From Asbonarchaeum sp964517675 (GTDB taxonomy: Archaea; Nanohalarchaeota; Nanosalinia; Nanosalinales; Nanoanaerosalinaceae), in the NCBI GenBank assembly GCA_964517675.1, contig CAZFEL010000002.1:248001-312000 (forward strand): DNA of 64,000 bases. The letters run 5' to 3'. Positions 63,420 through 64,000 of this stretch are shown one piece after another (within the stretch, counting starts at the first letter, position 1; the number at the start of each line of letters is the position of its first letter). The notes beneath the pieces are model-generated. The model had not been told where the DNA came from, did not search any database, and was given only the letters and a program-made list of their open reading frames with translations. The translations under genes were made by a program, and so were the position numbers.

Positions 63420-64000
63420 ATGAGCAATGGAGAAGACGAGCAACACTTCAGTCGAGAGGGCGACGGCACCCTCCAGCGGGTCCTTGACGCCGACACCTTC
63501 GCGGGACTAGCCAACGCCCTGTTCGGCAACGTCGTGGACCAGTACGGAGACCAGTTCTACGAGATACGCGACCACCTCGATCAGGCCAACATCAACGTCC
63601 TGTTCCGTACATACGTCTCCCAGATGCTGCTTGCCTCGGTCCTGGCCTTCATAACAGGCTTTTTCGCCATCGGCGCCGCCATCTTCATCCTCCGGCCGAA
63701 CCTGTTTCTCACCGCCGTCCTCATCCTCACCGTCCCCGGCATCCTCGCTATCATGGTCTTCGTCGGCATGTGGTTCTATCCATCGCAACGGGCGTCCAGC
63801 AGAGCGACCGCCATCGAGAACGATCTCCCATTCGCACTCAACCAGATGTCAGCAGTCGCCTCATCCGGCATCCCTCCATCAGCCATGTTCAAGCTCCTCA
63901 TCAACTTCGAGGAGTACGACGAGATATCCCGGGAGGCCGAGAAGATAATCAACAAGATCGAGATCTTCGGTGAAGACATCACCACGGCCATGCGCGAGGT
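63420..64000 (+). CDS. FlaJ/TadC-like platform protein, partial (runs off window)
   Basis: From the ATG at 63420, 193 codons remain open to the window edge. It begins MSNGEDEQHFSREGDGTLQR, has two membrane helices (about residues 68-92 and 95-118) and the T2SSF start (NDLPFALNQMSAVASSGIPP, SAMFKLLINFEEYDEISREA), closely like the protein at 13636-14520. It should be the membrane platform for the FlaI-like ATPase. The rest lies beyond the window. Confidence 0.92.
   Translation, partial: MSNGEDEQHFSREGDGTLQRVLDADTFAGLANALFGNVVDQYGDQFYEIRDHLDQANINVLFRTYVSQMLLASVLAFITGFFAIGAAIFILRPNLFLTAVLILTVPGILAIMVFVGMWFYPSQRASSRATAIENDLPFALNQMSAVASSGIPPSAMFKLLINFEEYDEISREAEKIINKIEIFGEDITTAMRE

Overview
The window is archaeal. 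It carries a 16S rRNA that begins ATTCCGGTTGATCCTG, a tRNA-Ala in the 16S-23S spacer, clamp loader subunits RfcS and RfcL, a thermosome, L40e, Sec61-beta, an archaeal RNase P RNA, TATA boxes about 25 bp ahead of many (often leaderless) starts, and archaellum/pilus-type secretion genes. GC content is high and the proteins are markedly acidic, which suggests a halophile. A tRNA-Ile with anticodon UAU, rare in archaea, leaves open a DPANN-like or otherwise divergent euryarchaeal lineage. I cannot name the organism from sequence reading alone; the 16S gene at 27198-28670 would settle it.

Layout. 1-4164: a partial D-2-hydroxyacid dehydrogenase, an orphan 490-residue protein, tRNA-Thr, a PAP2 phosphatase, L40e, a phosphoesterase and an AK6-type kinase. 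4306-7346: rfcS and rfcL with a pilin-like gene between them. 7343-19131: a type IV pilus-like system on the minus strand (coiled-coil protein, two near-identical pilins, further pilin-like proteins, a secretion ATPase, two TadC/FlaJ-like membrane proteins, and three large surface proteins with DUF2341-like or LamG-like parts). 19383-21047: thermosome. 21387-26708: intron-bearing tRNA-Ile, an Lrp-type regulator, MscS, phosphoesterase and cupin genes, tRNA-Ala(GGC), a DUF457-like protein and a Nudix hydrolase. 26780-32160: rRNA operon with long processing stems and no adjacent 5S. 32279-33718: small protein, RNase P RNA, Sec61-beta and a tRNA-Arg with a 182-nt intron. 33926-37094: a redox island of slightly lower GC (winged-helix protein, small membrane protein, DoxX pseudogene, a DsbA-CuA fusion, DoxX, halocyanin). 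37225-43618: ureohydrolase, ACT-type protein, argG-argH and argS. 44217-64000: KaiC-like ATPases, a giant surface protein of about 3,500 residues, a FlaI-type ATPase, a V4R/small-membrane-protein/KaiC module and a FlaJ-type protein cut by the window edge.

How the parts relate. Two complete secretion engines (ATPase plus FlaJ/TadC-type platform) and one giant membrane-anchored protein point to heavy investment in cell-surface structures. KaiC-like ATPases surround the second engine and could regulate it, as FlaH does in archaella.

The most unusual signals are short 'echoes' of tRNA 3' ends placed 83-93 nt downstream of four of the five tRNAs, within local hairpins; the DsbA-CuA fusion with a neighbouring decayed DoxX gene; a convergent gene pair that lost both 3' ends at one junction; and a segment of inverted GC skew from about 25.7 to 40.9 kb.
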